A stretch of DNA of 64,000 nt. Origin: Candidatus Woesearchaeota archaeon. Lineage in GTDB: Archaea > Nanobdellota > Nanobdellia > Woesearchaeales > JABIAG01. The position numbers and the translations under genes are program-made. This document shows, piece after piece, positions 1-9,050 of the stretch. The notes beneath the pieces were generated by a model that had not been told where the DNA came from, did no database searches, and was given only the letters and a program-made list of their open reading frames with translations. Location of the stretch: assembly GCA_018653365.1 (NCBI GenBank), contig JABIAG010000003.1, positions 62,001 through 126,000 of the forward strand, in the 5' to 3' direction. Positions within the stretch are counted from its first letter, which is position 1; each line of letters begins with the position of its first letter.

Positions 1-3000
1 TAAATTGCGTATTTGTACCTTGTAGTATCGATTCCTTCTTTAATCACACAATTCTTTATGGTGGTAAAATTATATGCTCCGGAATTATTGATACCATACC
101 CCAAAGTTCCAGCATAACTATAATTGATTTCATAGCCAACACAGTCCAAAGTTATGTTGTTGGCAGCAATTGTAAAACAGGTTCCTGTGTTGTTAACGGA
201 TGCATTTAGGTTATAAATTGCATTTGAGATGTTAAGTTCACCACATTGACCAACATATTGGATGGCACTTTCGTCAACTGCATCTACTGTTAGAGTTCTT
301 AGTTCAGTTTCATTTACATTTCCACTTAAATCCTGTGAGTATGCTTTGAATGTGTGATCTCCTTCTGCTAAACCAGTATAATTAGCTTCAACATATTTTG
401 AAGTGGTATTTGCATATAATCCAAGAACTTCATCTGCGCTTAATGAACGATTAAAGATCATTACGTCGTCAATATATCCTTTCCAGAATTTTTCAGTTCC
501 ATCATCCCTTGCCCCGATATAAACATTTTCATCAGGTCTATCAAAAATATCTCCACTAAAAGTTCCAGAATTATCTTCTCCTCCATCAACATATATTGTC
601 TGAGTTGTACCATTATAAACTGCAACAACATGGTGCCATTTGTTGTCATCAACAGTTGTTGTTCCTTGAACTGCACCCGTACTTGAACCATCTTCTAAAA
701 CAAATCTTGGCTGATAAACTGCATTAGCATTAGCATCATAAATTGCTAGATACCATCCTCTATTGGTCTCAGCAGCATCAGTATCATATCTTGACACAAT
801 AGCATTCAGACCACTATTAGAAGTAATCGCAGGTCTCTTAATCCAAGTACTTATTGTCACTTCTTCGCTAAAATTAAGACTAGAATCTTGTCCAACATTC
901 ACGTAATCTCCAGTTCCATCAAAATATGTCGCATGCCCTAGTTTTCCAGATGCATTTATCAATGCATTTCCAATAAGTGAACCATTATTCCTTCCAGTGT
1001 AGTCTGTTGGGTCTCCTGAAGCGTTTACATCGTCCATTCTCCACCAACTAACAAGCGAATTATCAAAATCAATAAAAGTAGAAATATTACTTGTCTCATC
1101 AGCTGAACTTACATTAACATAAATCGAATCAACTGAAATCTCAGTAGCATTATCTTCTGTTGGTTCTTCAAAACTAATATTCGGCGCCGTTGTATCTGGT
1201 GTTTCCGCCGCTTCAATAGTCAAACTCCTAACCTCAGTCAAATTCTCATTCCCAGCAGAATCCTTAGCCGAAGCAAAATAAGTATAATCCCCAACAGACA
1301 AACCATCAGTTGCATTCAATGATTGATTAACATAAAGATACCATTGTGTAGAATTAAACTTATTTAAATTTGAAACATATTGTTGATAGACTTCATCTGC
1401 TGTTAATGAACGATTCCAGATACGGACTTCGTCTATATTTCCAATAATATGGGTTGCTCCACCAGTAGCATGTCCCCCAATCCAAAGGTCTCTTGTTCCC
1501 CAATTAGGAGTTGTTGGAAAAGAAGTAGAACCTATTGATGCCCCATTAACAAAAAGCTCACCATCTGTTCCATTATACTGAGCAACAATATTATACCAAT
1601 TTCCTGCAACCATCCCATGTGCCTTTGTATTAAACATATAACCCGCTCCCGTACCAACATAAAACTCTAAATTATTTGCACTAGCGTCATCTATTCTTAA
1701 TGTATAGCCTACATTAGACAATGTTTTACCAAAATAAACATCTCCTGCAGGTAATGTTTTTGGCTTAACCCATAAAGAAGTACTCATAGACTCACTAAAC
1801 ACAAAATCAGAATCATGGGCAACAATTATTGCATCTCCAACCCCATCATAAGTAAAACAATTCCCATATTTACAATTAGTAACATTAACAACTGGATTTC
1901 CAGTCAATGCCCCATTATTCCCATTCCCACTCATATCAACAACATGCGTATCATTCTCACCCAACGCACTAACATTATCAAAATTCATCATCAAAACTAA
2001 CGAATCATTAAACATCGTAAAATTAGTCCCATTCCAATTATACTTTACTTCATCAAGATTCAACTCACTAATTGAAACATTAATCTCAACAGAAGTATTT
2101 GTAGTACTCGAACCATTATCCAAAGTTGGAGAAAAAAAATCAATCAAAGGGAAAGTCTGATCAGTAACATTAACCCACATCAAACTAGAATTCAAATTAT
2201 TAGAACTATCATTAATTGTAATATTCAAATTATACAAACCTAATCCCAAAATAGTATTATTAACCAAAGTCCCCGAACAATTAATTGCAAAGTTCGTCGA
2301 ATCATTCACAGCAAAACAATCCAAAGCAGTCTCATCAGTCGCATTAATATTATAACTCAAAGCTGTGCCCTGAGCAATTGTTTGATTTGTTGGTGTTGAG
2401 TCTGTAAAATACGGAAGAGTTGTGTCAGGAATTTCAACTCCTGTACAATCATATCCTCCATCAGTAATAGTCCAATCATATGTGCCAATTAAAGTGTCAT
2501 TTCTAGCACTTGCACCCAAACAATATGTGGCAGTTCCTGCATGGAATGGTTCGGATGAACTCAGAGTATCTAATGCAGCCCAGCCAGTTAATAAATTGTC
2601 GTAATTAGTTGTTGATATTTGTGTAACATAAAGCATATTAGTAAAGTCTGTAACTCCTGAAACATTTAAACTTCCCAAATCTTGGTCAAATGAAGTTGCG
2701 CCCCGGAACATAGTGTTCATACTTGTTACTTTTGATGTGTCCCAATTAGTTAAAGGCTGGTTGAATGCTGGTGCTGATCGGAACATTTCTTGCATTCCTG
2801 TTGAGACATCTCCGAGATACCAATTACTCACATTCCCATTAAATGCTGTTGCTGAGTAGAACATTCTGTAGAAGTTTGCGTTGTTTGACCAGTTCATGTC
2901 TTTCATGCTTCCGTTGAAAGCGTGTGCGGATTGGAACATCGAAACTGTGGTTGTTACTTTTGATGTGTCCCAAGTGTGTATGTCTTGGTTGAATGAAGTT

Positions 3001-5276
3001 GCAGATAAAAACATGTTTTGCATGCTTATTGGACTCTCACCTAAATGCCAGTTTGTTACGTTTCCATTAAATGCTGGTGCAGATTGAAACATGCTTGCAA
3101 AATTTGTATTGCTTGACCAGTTCATGTCTTGCATGTTTCCATTGAAAGAGTCGGTTCCGTAAAACATTTGGTAGGTTGATGTTATTTTACTTGTGTCCCA
3201 TGTGTGTATGTCTTGGTTGAATGCATCTGCTTGTTCAAACATGTTTCGTAAAGTCGCAGCTCCAATTGTCCAATTATCAACATTTCCATTGAATGCAGAA
3301 GCATAAGTAAACATGTTTGCAAGATTAGTATTGCTTGAAAAGTTCATATTACTCATATCTCCATTGAAAGCATCACAACCATAAAACATTTGATATGATG
3401 TTGTTACATTTGAAACATCCCACCCTGTAAGGTTTGAATTAAAACTATCTGCTTGATAAAACATATAAGATAAATCTGTAACTGCGGACATATCCCAGTT
3501 ACTTATATTAGGTATTGTTGATACGCCACTAGTTCTAAATGCATTAATAAAAGAGGTTGTCCCACTTGTGTTTAAAATATCTGTTGTAGAAATATTTAAA
3601 TTAGTACATCCATAAAAATATCCTCCTGAAGAACCCAGTGTGAGATTTCCCCATTGACTTATATTGATTAATTTAAGCCTGTCTCCTCCATTATTAAAAC
3701 TAAAACCATCAAGTGTTCCAGAAATATTAATCTGATAAATCCCTCCTGAATCATAGCTGTGAGTTACTTCTGCTTGATTGTATTCTGTAATTGTATCAGT
3801 ACTTCCATCTCCCCAATCAACTTCAAAATCATAATTCCCTCCATTAATTAATGGGAGTCTGACAGAAGTTGCATCACTTGAACCAGATGACGTTTTTGAA
3901 GTATCCCAAGTAGAAATAAAATCGGTTATAGAAACTGGATCAACAATATAATCAAACTCTACAGCTGAATCAACAACTTTTAAGTCAAATGTATCTTCAG
4001 TTCCATTTAGCTCAGTCAAATACTTTTTATACTCTTTATCTTCTGAAACATTTTCAAAAGTTATTAACAATACATCAGAACCTTGTGAATAAACTTCTAC
4101 TGTGGCGCTCCCATTTGATTTTGCATATATTGTAATGTCTCTTGTATTGTCTAATTCTTCTTCAAAGGTTACTCTTACGTATTCTCCATCATCAACTGTA
4201 ACCCAATTATCATCTTGTGCTTGTACAATATCGTAAATATCTGCAATAAATTCTTTGTTAGAATCTAAATGTTGGGCAGAACTAATTTCAATAATCAATG
4301 AATAACTCTGATTAGATAAATGTGGAACCACCCATTCAAGGTAGTCATATAATCCATTGTTGTTTGTATCATTTGCGGTATAACTTACCTCTTCCTTTCC
4401 ACCATTTACATTCCAATATAGCTTAACTCTATCTAATTCACTAATTTCATTAGGTAAATTTGTAAATGCTGTTACATTGGTGTAATGTGGTAAATCTGGA
4501 CCAACAATCAGGATCTCTTTTCCATTTGTAACAACTTCTTCTTCAGAATATGGTGCTTCGGTAAAGTATTCGGTTATTAATTCATCTTCAGGGGTCAGTT
4601 CTTCTGTTTTCTTTTTCTTTTTCGCTTTACTTTTTGCTGCCCCAAATTCTTTTTCTTGACCTTTTTTATTTGTAATTACATTTTGTGCATTAGTTGGTAA
4701 TGTAACAGTTACATTTTTGTTTTTATTTACCTTAATTTTTTGTTCCCATTTCACTAATTTATTTATCCTGGCAGAATGTTGTGTTGTTGTTATGGTTTCA
4801 TCTTCGGTGGTTATTGTGTTGTTTGTGGTTATGTTAATGGAACTATAATTTCCACTTGTAATTGGATCTTTAGAATAAACAATTGAATTAAGAACGTACT
4901 CAACCTCGCCCTCGATTTCGTGTCTGATCAAATACTTATTTTTTTTCAACTCCAAATTACAGGTTTCCACACAATAAGAATCAAAGCTAACACTTTCGCT
5001 ATTAACACTAAACTCATTTATTAAATAAAAATCAGTTCCCTTAACCAAATAACTTCTTACTAACCCCGTTCCATTTGCCATTCCACTTACTGCCACGCCC
5101 CCTAATGAAGTGCTAACTTGTGGCGTCCATAAATATACTGAACTTTCATCAAACGTTTTATCAATATTATCTTGATAGCCTCCCGTCACCATTCCAGTTA
5201 TTCCTGTTCCAAATCCGATCCCAATTATCACTAAACAAAACATTACTAGTATCCAGTGTTCGGCAGTTCTATTCAT
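1..5276 (-). CDS. giant surface-anchored protein, N-terminal 1,758 residues (C-terminus beyond the left edge)
   Basis: Missing from the ORF track because it runs off the edge. Reading the minus strand from the ATG at 5276 gives an open frame to base 1. One hydrophobic segment (about residues 8-32, HWILVMFCLVIIGIG) acts as signal or anchor. Then come a basic/Asn-rich stalk, a PKD-like segment (about 440-540, VDWGDGSTDT), a run of BspA/DUF285-type leucine-rich repeats (about 585-900, WDTSKVT...MF..A..FN), two LamG/concanavalin-like domains (about 1094-1292 and 1395-1620, each ending in VxIxNRSLxxDEV), and the start of a right-handed beta-helix. Such architectures are typical of cell-surface adhesins, here probably for host or surface contact (inference). 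The start overlaps the end of the upstream RHH-like gene by 8 bases, implying coupled translation. Confidence 0.9.
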   Translation of the reverse strand, partial: MNRTAEHWILVMFCLVIIGIGFGTGITGMVTGGYQDNIDKTFDESSVYLWTPQVSTSLGGVAVSGMANGTGLVRSYLVKGTDFYLINEFSVNSESVSFDSYCVETCNLELKKNKYLIRHEIEGEVEYVLNSIVYSKDPITSGNYSSINITTNNTITTEDETITTTQHSARINKLVKWEQKIKVNKNKNVTVTLPTNAQNVITNKKGQEKEFGAAKSKAKKKKKTEELTPEDELITEYFTEAPYSEEEVVTNGKEILIVGPDLPHYTNVTAFTNLPNEISELDRVKLYWNVNGGKEEVSYTANDTNNNGLYDYLEWVVPHLSNQSYSLIIEISSAQHLDSNKEFIADIYDIVQAQDDNWVTVDDGEYVRVTFEEELDNTRDITIYAKSNGSATVEVYSQGSDVLLITFENVSEDKEYKKYLTELNGTEDTFDLKVVDSAVEFDYIVDPVSITDFISTWDTSKTSSGSSDATSVRLPLINGGNYDFEVDWGDGSTDTITEYNQAEVTHSYDSGGIYQINISGTLDGFSFNNGGDRLKLINISQWGNLTLGSSGGYFYGCTNLNISTTDILNTSGTTSFINAFRTSGVSTIPNISNWDMSAVTDLSYMFYQADSFNSNLTGWDVSNVTTSYQMFYGCDAFNGDMSNMNFSSNTNLANMFTYASAFNGNVDNWTIGAATLRNMFEQADAFNQDIHTWDTSKITSTYQMFYGTDSFNGNMQDMNWSSNTNFASMFQSAPAFNGNVTNWHLGESPISMQNMFLSATSFNQDIHTWDTSKVTTTVSMFQSAHAFNGSMKDMNWSNNANFYRMFYSATAFNGNVSNWYLGDVSTGMQEMFRSAPAFNQPLTNWDTSKVTSMNTMFRGATSFDQDLGSLNVSGVTDFTNMLYVTQISTTNYDNLLTGWAALDTLSSSEPFHAGTATYCLGASARNDTLIGTYDWTITDGGYDCTGVEIPDTTLPYFTDSTPTNQTIAQGTALSYNINATDETALDCFAVNDSTNFAINCSGTLVNNTILGLGLYNLNITINDSSNNLNSSLMWVNVTDQTFPLIDFFSPTLDNGSSTTNTSVEINVSISELNLDEVKYNWNGTNFTMFNDSLVLMMNFDNVSALGENDTHVVDMSGNGNNGALTGNPVVNVTNCKYGNCFTYDGVGDAIIVAHDSDFVFSESMSTSLWVKPKTLPAGDVYFGKTLSNVGYTLRIDDASANNLEFYVGTGAGYMFNTKAHGMVAGNWYNIVAQYNGTDGELFVNGASIGSTSFPTTPNWGTRDLWIGGHATGGATHIIGNIDEVRIWNRSLTADEVYQQYVSNLNKFNSTQWYLYVNQSLNATDGLSVGDYTYFASAKDSAGNENLTEVRSLTIEAAETPDTTAPNISFEEPTEDNATEISVDSIYVNVSSADETSNISTFIDFDNSLVSWWRMDDVNASGDPTDYTGRNNGSLIGNALINASGKLGHATYFDGTGDYVNVGQDSSLNFSEEVTISTWIKRPAITSNSGLNAIVSRYDTDAAETNRGWYLAIYDANANAVYQPRFVLEDGSSTGAVQGTTTVDDNKWHHVVAVYNGTTQTIYVDGGEDNSGTFSGDIFDRPDENVYIGARDDGTEKFWKGYIDDVMIFNRSLSADEVLGLYANTTSKYVEANYTGLAEGDHTFKAYSQDLSGNVNETELRTLTVDAVDESAIQYVGQCGELNISNAIYNLNASVNNTGTCFTIAANNITLDCVGYEINYSYAGTLGYGINNSGAYNFTTIKNCVIKEGIDTTRYKYAI
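2640..3440 (-). repeat. about 70-residue super-repeat inside the BspA-like region
   Basis: Within the surface protein the single BspA-type repeats form a higher-order unit of three different modules: FNGNVxNWxxG, then FNQDIHTWDTSK, then FNGxMxDMNWSxN. The triplet recurs about three times with high identity at DNA level too, for example the repeated stretch coding QDIHTWDTSK. This points to recent tandem duplication and probable length variation between strains. Confidence 0.75.
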
Positions 5277-5403
5277 CTTTTAATTTATCCAGAGCTTTTA
5301 GTTTCATATAATCAGAAAGAGACAGGCCTAGCTTATTGGCTCGTTTTAATATTTCTTCTTTGTGTTCTTTAGATAGGTAAACATCTATCTTTACTTTGTG
5401 CAT
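5269..5403 (-). CDS. small ribbon-helix-helix-like regulator (44 aa)
   Basis: Too short for the ORF track. The frame begins MHKVKIDVYLSKEHKEEILK and ends LKALDKLKDE. The pattern of an N-terminal beta strand (VKIDVYLS) followed by two helices with a turn (KLGLSLSDYM) resembles Arc/CopG/MobC-type ribbon-helix-helix DNA-binding proteins. A TATA element at 5427-5434 lies 26 bases upstream of the ATG, so the transcript is probably leaderless. Its 3' end overlaps the surface-protein ATG by 8 bases, which makes it the first gene of a two-gene operon and a plausible autoregulator of surface-protein expression (inference). It is short for a complete RHH domain but not impossibly so. Confidence 0.65.
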   Translation of the reverse strand: MHKVKIDVYLSKEHKEEILKRANKLGLSLSDYMKLKALDKLKDE

Positions 5404-5415
5404 GTAGACTACATG
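5401..5415. promoter_or_regulatory. 15-bp palindrome over the RHH gene start, likely operator
   Basis: CATGTAGACTACATG is a perfect inverted repeat around a central base and contains the start codon and predicted transcription start of the RHH-like gene. A degenerate half-site (CTGTCTGCATG) follows immediately. Ribbon-helix-helix proteins commonly bind such short palindromes over their own promoters. Confidence 0.55.
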
Positions 5416-5426
5416 CTGTCTGCATG

Positions 5427-5434
5427 TTTATAAA
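5427..5434 (-). promoter_or_regulatory. TATA box of the RHH-surface protein operon
   Basis: TTTATAAA centred 26 bases before the minus-strand ATG at 5403, the spacing seen at other leaderless starts in this window. Confidence 0.6.
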
Positions 5435-5461
5435 GTTTGCTAAAAATAACAACATTTATAA

Positions 5462-5513
5462 CAAAAATCTTAGATTTTTGGGATAGATGTTCCGAAAATT
5501 TGTCTCATTTTCG
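5462..5513. promoter_or_regulatory. two hairpins upstream of enolase
   Basis: Two perfect inverted repeats lie between the divergent promoters: CAAAAATC-TTA-GATTTTTG (5462-5480) and CGAAAAT-N7-ATTTTCG (5493-5513). A TATA-like TTTATATTA follows at about 5519-5527. They could be operators or relics; the first has the same arms as the hairpin at 18612-18630. Confidence 0.45.
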
Positions 5514-5560
5514 ATACATTTATATTATTTTAACCCTAAAATGGTTTTGAAGGGGTGAGA

Positions 5561-6787
5561 ATGTATACTAATATTACTAAAGTTATTGCTAGAGAAATCC
5601 TAGATTCTAGAGGCACTCCCACTATTGAGGTTGATTTGTTCTCCAAAAAGATTAAAGCTACTGCTTCTGTCCCTTCTGGTGCTTCTGTTGGTATTCATGC
5701 TGCTTTAGAACTTAGAGATCATGAACAGCGTTATTTTGGTAAGGGTGTTAAAAAAGCAGTTGCTAACGTTAATACAATAATCTTTCCAGCGATTAAAGGA
5801 ATGTCTTGTTTTAATCAGAAGGCATTGGACAATTTTTTAATTACTTTAGATGGCACGCCTAATAAAGCTATATTGGGTGCTAATGCTATTTTGGCGGTAA
5901 GTCTTGCCAATGCACGTTTGGCATCAAAAATAAAAAATATTCCTTTATACAAACATATTTCAAAATTAGCTCAAACAAAACCTCGTCTTCCCACTCCATT
6001 CTTCAACGTTATCAATGGGGGAAAACATTCTGATTCTAAACTTGCTATTCAAGAATTCATGATTGTTCCTAAATCAAAATCATTTAAACAAGCCTTGAGG
6101 ATGGGTTCTGAAACATATCATATGTTGAAACACATTTTAGAAAAAAGGGGGGCAAACTCCACTAATGTGGGTGATGAGGGGGGTTTTGTTCCTAACATAG
6201 CAACAACTTCTCAAGCATTAAGACTTTTAACTAAGGCTATTAAAGCTGCAGGTTATGAAGGAAAAATAAAAATTGCAATGGATGCAGCGGCAACATCTTT
6301 TTTTAAAAGGGGTAAGTATAAAATTGATAAGAGAACGCTAACAAAAGATAAACTAGTCCAAAAGTATCGAAGAATGTTATTAAAATACCCAATTATTTCT
6401 TTAGAAGATCCTTTTTATGAAGAAGACTTCATTTCTTTTGCAAAGCTAACCAAACTTGTTGGTAAGAGTGTTCAAATTGTTGGTGATGATTTATTAGTTA
6501 CTAACATTGAAAGGATGGAAACAGCGATTAAAGCCAAATCTTGTAATTGTCTTTTACTAAAAGTAAACCAAATAGGAACTTTAACAGAAGCCATCAACGC
6601 ATTCAAACTAGCTAAAAAACAACGCTGGAATGTTATGGTCTCGCATCGTTCTGGTGAAACTGAAGATTCGTTCATTGCAGATCTTGTTGTTGGATTGGGT
6701 GCTGGTCAAATCAAGTCTGGAGCGCCCTGTCGATCAGAACGCCTAGCAAAATACAATCAATTATTGAGGATTGAGGAAGAATTATGA
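5561..6787 (+). CDS. eno: enolase (phosphopyruvate hydratase)
   Basis: Interconverts 2-phosphoglycerate and phosphoenolpyruvate in lower glycolysis/gluconeogenesis. Family signatures are all present: SGASVGIHAALELRD near residue 40, GANAILAVSLANA, NVGDEGGFVPN, SLEDPFYEEDF, the metal-ligand GDDLLVTN, catalytic-lysine LLLKVNQIGTLTEA, VSHRSGETED and the C-terminal KSGAPCRSERLAKYN. The 408-residue length is normal to slightly short. The track starts at a GTG (5555), but that codon lies inside the Shine-Dalgarno-like GGGGTGA; the ATG at 5561 is the better start. The stop overlaps the next ATG (ATGA), so it heads an operon with the phosphatase and gpmI. In many archaea enolase sits beside rpoN-rpoK; here it has been moved away from that cluster. 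Confidence 0.97.
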   Translation: MYTNITKVIAREILDSRGTPTIEVDLFSKKIKATASVPSGASVGIHAALELRDHEQRYFGKGVKKAVANVNTIIFPAIKGMSCFNQKALDNFLITLDGTPNKAILGANAILAVSLANARLASKIKNIPLYKHISKLAQTKPRLPTPFFNVINGGKHSDSKLAIQEFMIVPKSKSFKQALRMGSETYHMLKHILEKRGANSTNVGDEGGFVPNIATTSQALRLLTKAIKAAGYEGKIKIAMDAAATSFFKRGKYKIDKRTLTKDKLVQKYRRMLLKYPIISLEDPFYEEDFISFAKLTKLVGKSVQIVGDDLLVTNIERMETAIKAKSCNCLLLKVNQIGTLTEAINAFKLAKKQRWNVMVSHRSGETEDSFIADLVVGLGAGQIKSGAPCRSERLAKYNQLLRIEEEL

Positions 6788-7548
6788 GATCAAAAGAACT
6801 TAAGATTGCAATTAAGGCTGCAAGAGCTGCTGGAAGAATAACTTCAAAGTATTTTAAAAAAGAACTTACCATTTCTCATAAGGAAAAGAAGGAGATTGTA
6901 ACTAATGTTGATAAGGAATCTGAAAAAAAGATAATACATATAATTCAAAAATCATTTCCCTCTCATTCTATTTGGAGTGAGGAACGTCCAGAATTAAAAC
7001 AAAAATCAGATTATAGGTGGGTTATTGATCCCGTGGATGGTACTTTAAATTATGCTCATAAACTCCCCTTCTATTCTATCTCTATTGGTTTAGAATATAA
7101 AAAGAAACCGGTTGTTGCAGTCATTTATGTTCCTGCTCTTAATCTTTTATTTCACGCAGAGAAGGGAAAGGGAGCGTTTCTAAACAACAAACCTATTCAT
7201 GTAACAAAAACTTCACAAGATCTTCTTTATTTTGTTAGTACCAATGTTTTTTGTAATGTTGCACTAATGAAACTGTTAAGAACTGATCTAATTAACAGAG
7301 CGCTTCACATTAGGAGTTTGGGTTCGGCTGCTCTGGAATTTGGATTGGTTGCGAGTGGTAAGGCTAATGCTGCTTTTGAGTATGGGATTAAACCCGGGGA
7401 TATTGCTGCAGGAATACTGCTGGTTAAAGAGGCAGGGGGAAAGGTAGTTAATATTAATGGAAAACCTGCAACTTCTCGAGATAAGAATATTATTGCAACT
7501 AATTCACTTTCGCATCTAAAACAGTTTAAGGTCATAAAGAAAAAATGA
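6784..7548 (+). CDS. inositol monophosphatase / fructose-1,6-bisphosphatase family phosphatase
   Basis: Mg-dependent sugar phosphatase of the IMPase/archaeal FBPase IV family, 254 residues. Seen motifs: TNVDKESEKKI (first metal-site segment), WSEE, the signature WVIDPVDGTLNYAH near residue 80, and the C-terminal KPGDIAAGILLVKEAGG. The gene overlaps enolase upstream and gpmI downstream by 4 bases each. Co-transcription with two lower-glycolysis enzymes favours a role as fructose-1,6-bisphosphatase in gluconeogenesis over inositol metabolism, but the sequence alone does not decide between inositol-1-phosphate, FBP or NADP substrates. Confidence 0.92.
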   Translation: MRSKELKIAIKAARAAGRITSKYFKKELTISHKEKKEIVTNVDKESEKKIIHIIQKSFPSHSIWSEERPELKQKSDYRWVIDPVDGTLNYAHKLPFYSISIGLEYKKKPVVAVIYVPALNLLFHAEKGKGAFLNNKPIHVTKTSQDLLYFVSTNVFCNVALMKLLRTDLINRALHIRSLGSAALEFGLVASGKANAAFEYGIKPGDIAAGILLVKEAGGKVVNINGKPATSRDKNIIATNSLSHLKQFKVIKKK

Positions 7549-9050
7549 AACCAGTTGTATTAGTAATACTTGATGGATGGGGAATAAGTAAATACAAGAA
7601 GGGTAATGCTCTAAAAGCGGGTAAGACTCCATTCATTACTAAGTTAAGAAAAACAGATCCCACAAGTAAGCTGAAGTGTTTTGGTCAGTATGTTGGTCTT
7701 CCTAAAGGATTTCAGGGTAATTCAGAAGTGGGCCATATTAATATCGGAGCAGGAAGGATTGTTTCGCAAATGCTTGAAATCATAAACAAGAAAATAAAGG
7801 ACAAATCTTTTTTTCATGATAAACAAATCTTGCAAGCAATTAAGAATTGTAAAAAGTATAACTCAACCCTTCATTTGATGGGGATGCTTTCTGATAAAGG
7901 AGTCCATTCCCATCAAGCTCATTTATTTGCGTTATTAAAACTTGCTAAACAGCATAATTTAACTGATGTGAAGATTCATGTTTTTACAGATGGTAGAGAT
8001 TGTCTTCCCAAATCTGCACTAACTTATATTTCTCAACTAAACAACCAACTAAAATCCTTTCCAGGAGAGATCGCCACTATTTCTGGCAGATATTATGCAA
8101 TGGATCGAGATAAACGATGGAATAGAACTGAAAAAGCTTACAACGCAATCATTAATGCTCGGGGAAAACATGATTCAACTCCTAAAAAGGCAGTGCAGTC
8201 ATCTTACAAGAAAGGGATTACTGATGAATTTATCTTACCAACGGTTCTGAATGGTTATAATGGAGTCAATAAGAAAGATTCGCTAATCTTTTTCAACTAT
8301 CGTTTAGATCGTGCTAGACAATTAACTCATGCGATTACTGATACTTTTTTCAAACACTTCAAAAGAAGAAAAGTTAAATTATTTTTCACTGCGTTCACAC
8401 CTTATTATAAAGGAATTTTGGGAAAGATTGCTTTTCGTGAACCTAAGATTCCAAATAATCTTGGGGCAGTTCTTGCTAAACATAGATTAAAGCAGTTTCG
8501 TATTGCAGAAACTGAAAAATATGCTCACGTAACGTTTTTCTTTAACAGCGAGAAAGAAAAACCTTTCAAACGTGAAACAAGATATATCATTCCTTCTCCC
8601 AAAGTTGCAACATATGATCTTAAACCTGAAATGTCTGCAAATAAAATAACAAAAAAGCTTGTTAGCGTGATCAACAACGATTTTTATGATGTAATAATTG
8701 TGAATTATGCTAATGCTGATATGGTTGGACACACGGGTAAGCTCAACGCAGCTCTAAAAGCAGTAAATACTGTCGATTCTTGTGTTAAGCAGGTTGTTGA
8801 GGCAGTAAAAAAACAAAATGGTACCACAATAATTGCTGCAGATCATGGGAATTGTGAAGAAATGATTGAACCTAAGACAAATAAAGTTTGTACATCACAT
8901 TCTTTGAATCCGGTTTATTGTACGATTGTTTCTCAAAATGTTAAGCGTTTACGTGATGGTGTTTTGGCAGATATTGCCCCCACTCTGTTAGAAATTCTTA
9001 AGATTAAAAAACCTAAACAAATGACTGGAAAATCACTAATTATGGGATGA
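7545..9050 (+). CDS. gpmI: 2,3-bisphosphoglycerate-independent phosphoglycerate mutase, bacterial type
   Basis: Converts 3- to 2-phosphoglycerate, feeding the enolase encoded two genes upstream. The 501-residue protein has the full two-domain GpmI layout: LVILDGWG at the N-terminus, the phospho-acceptor serine in GNSEVGHINIGAGRIV, HVFTDGRD, SGRYYAMDRDKRW, and in the phosphatase domain NADMVGHTG and ADHGNCEEM with metal ligands. Most archaea use the shorter ApgM form, so this bacterial-type enzyme suggests ancient transfer (inference). The 3' end overlaps the convergent HExxH gene by 11 bases. Confidence 0.96.
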   Translation: MKPVVLVILDGWGISKYKKGNALKAGKTPFITKLRKTDPTSKLKCFGQYVGLPKGFQGNSEVGHINIGAGRIVSQMLEIINKKIKDKSFFHDKQILQAIKNCKKYNSTLHLMGMLSDKGVHSHQAHLFALLKLAKQHNLTDVKIHVFTDGRDCLPKSALTYISQLNNQLKSFPGEIATISGRYYAMDRDKRWNRTEKAYNAIINARGKHDSTPKKAVQSSYKKGITDEFILPTVLNGYNGVNKKDSLIFFNYRLDRARQLTHAITDTFFKHFKRRKVKLFFTAFTPYYKGILGKIAFREPKIPNNLGAVLAKHRLKQFRIAETEKYAHVTFFFNSEKEKPFKRETRYIIPSPKVATYDLKPEMSANKITKKLVSVINNDFYDVIIVNYANADMVGHTGKLNAALKAVNTVDSCVKQVVEAVKKQNGTTIIAADHGNCEEMIEPKTNKVCTSHSLNPVYCTIVSQNVKRLRDGVLADIAPTLLEILKIKKPKQMTGKSLIMG

